A DNA stretch of 7,123 nucleotides from Bacteroidota bacterium (GTDB taxonomy: Bacteria; Bacteroidota; Bacteroidia; Bacteroidales; Paludibacteraceae): positions 1 to 7,123 of the forward strand of contig JAKLIM010000187.1 of NCBI GenBank assembly GCA_022709605.1. The letters run 5' to 3'. Positions 6,529 through 7,123 of the stretch are shown here, piece after piece. The notes under the pieces were generated by a model. It made no database searches, was not told where the DNA came from, and worked only from the letters and a program-made list of their open reading frames with translations. Within the stretch, counting starts at the first letter, position 1; each line of letters begins with the position of its first letter. A program made the translations under genes and the position numbers.

Positions 6529-6554
6529 AAATAGTAAATGAATAAATTGTAAAT
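6529..6554 (-). repeat. 26-nt dispersed element, copy 2 (inverted, before the DUF4202-like gene)
   Basis: This is the inverted partner of 4199-4224, matching at 24 of 26 positions when reverse-complemented. It ends 2 nt before the ATG at 6557, so it forms the leader of the DUF4202-like gene, whereas the first copy touches the cysD stop. The two copies could in principle pair within one long transcript. Confidence 0.6.
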
Positions 6555-6556
6555 TA

Positions 6557-7123
6557 ATGTTGGACCAACAATATAAAACTGCTATTGAACTGATTGATAA
6601 GGTTCATAATCAGGATCCTACTTCCGAAATAATTGATGGAGTGGAAGTTATGGCTGAATTGCTTTATAGCAACCGAATGCTTGCGGTACTCGAAAAAGTG
6701 GCTCCGGATGCTTCGTTGGAATTGAAATTGGCTGCCAAGTGCCAACATATAAGTCGCTGGAGTATTCCCCGGGCAACTTTTCCGATAGGGAAAAAGGGCT
6801 ACTACGAATGGCGCGCTGCAATTATGGAACATCAGTTAAATGTTTCAAAATCGGTTTTAAAACAATCGGGAATTAATGATCAAAGCATTGAAATTGTAGT
6901 AGATGCGTTGAAAAATAAAGCGGATAAAACAAACATAAATGCTTCCATCATCGAGGATACAGCTTGTCTGACATTTATAAAATGGTATTTAGTTCCTTTT
7001 GCAGGTCAATTTGATGCAGAAAAGGCTAAAATTATTTTACAAAAAACAGCCGGTAAAATGAGCGAAAGAGGGTTAGCACTTATACCGGAACTTGAACTTA
7101 GTGATGCTGTGCTCCGGATATTG
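6557..7123 (+). CDS. DUF4202-like protein (3' end beyond the window)
   Basis: An ATG at 6557 opens a frame that runs 189 codons to the last base of the window without a stop, so the gene is cut, though probably only near its end since I recall the family as about 190-200 residues. The function is unknown. I recognise the DUF4202 pattern: a DKVHNQDP segment (14-21), AAKCQHISRWSIPRATFP (59-76), KGYYEWR (80-86), and IIEDTACLTFIKWYLVPF (131-148). The product appears soluble and mostly helical, with no signal peptide or membrane segment. Histidines and acidic residues at H64, E91/H92 and E133/D134 are spaced in a way that recalls HD-type metal-dependent hydrolases; this is speculation. It lies 101 nt after cysH in the same direction, so a role near sulfate assimilation is a guilt-by-association guess. 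Confidence 0.8.
   Translation, partial: MLDQQYKTAIELIDKVHNQDPTSEIIDGVEVMAELLYSNRMLAVLEKVAPDASLELKLAAKCQHISRWSIPRATFPIGKKGYYEWRAAIMEHQLNVSKSVLKQSGINDQSIEIVVDALKNKADKTNINASIIEDTACLTFIKWYLVPFAGQFDAEKAKIILQKTAGKMSERGLALIPELELSDAVLRIL

Noticed and set aside
6554..6832. Reverse-strand ORF opposite the last gene
   Set aside because: The + strand frame is open to the window end and carries the DUF4202-like motifs, so the antisense frame is a shadow.

Overview
The window looks like a Bacteroidota (probably Bacteroidales-type) chromosome segment. It is AT-rich, with A-rich leaders in place of clear Shine-Dalgarno sequences. A TAnnTTTG-type -7 promoter element lies in front of cysD, a secreted GH35 enzyme of the kind found in polysaccharide-utilisation regions is present, and the sulfate genes read as Bacteroidota-like. 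The exact genus cannot be fixed from the sequence alone. All real genes are on the + strand.

Region 1 (1-2775) is the end of a carbohydrate-degradation block. It holds the C-terminal tail of an ORF with a beta-sandwich, carbohydrate-binding-like appearance, followed after 32 nt by a complete exported GH35 beta-galactosidase. These two probably share a transcript and act on galactose-containing glycans outside the cytoplasm.

Region 2 (2776-3293) is a 518-nt AT-rich gap with no convincing gene. It contains a strong 10-bp GC-rich hairpin, two operator-like palindromes that share TATGC/GCATA half-site cores, and a good TAnnTTTG box about 28 nt before the cysD start. It is the natural boundary between the two gene groups.

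Region 3 (3294-7123) is an assimilatory sulfate-reduction cluster: cysD and cysN (the two ATP sulfurylase subunits), then cysH (a [4Fe-4S]-type adenylylsulfate reductase), then a DUF4202-like gene cut by the window end. CysDN would make APS from sulfate and ATP with GTP hydrolysis. The CysH cysteine pattern indicates that APS itself is reduced to sulfite, which fits the absence of an APS kinase (cysC) here and of a kinase domain on CysN. The DUF4202-like protein has no known role; its position suggests a link to sulfur assimilation, but this is only guilt by association.

The three gaps inside the sulfate cluster (about 100-130 nt each) are unusually rich in short direct and inverted repeats. 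One 26-nt element occurs after cysD and again, inverted, just before the DUF4202-like gene. No RNA genes, CRISPR arrays, insertion sequences or integration sites were seen. Nothing here is clearly a new system; the most intriguing points are the paired palindromes before cysD, the DUF4202 association, and the dispersed inverted repeat.
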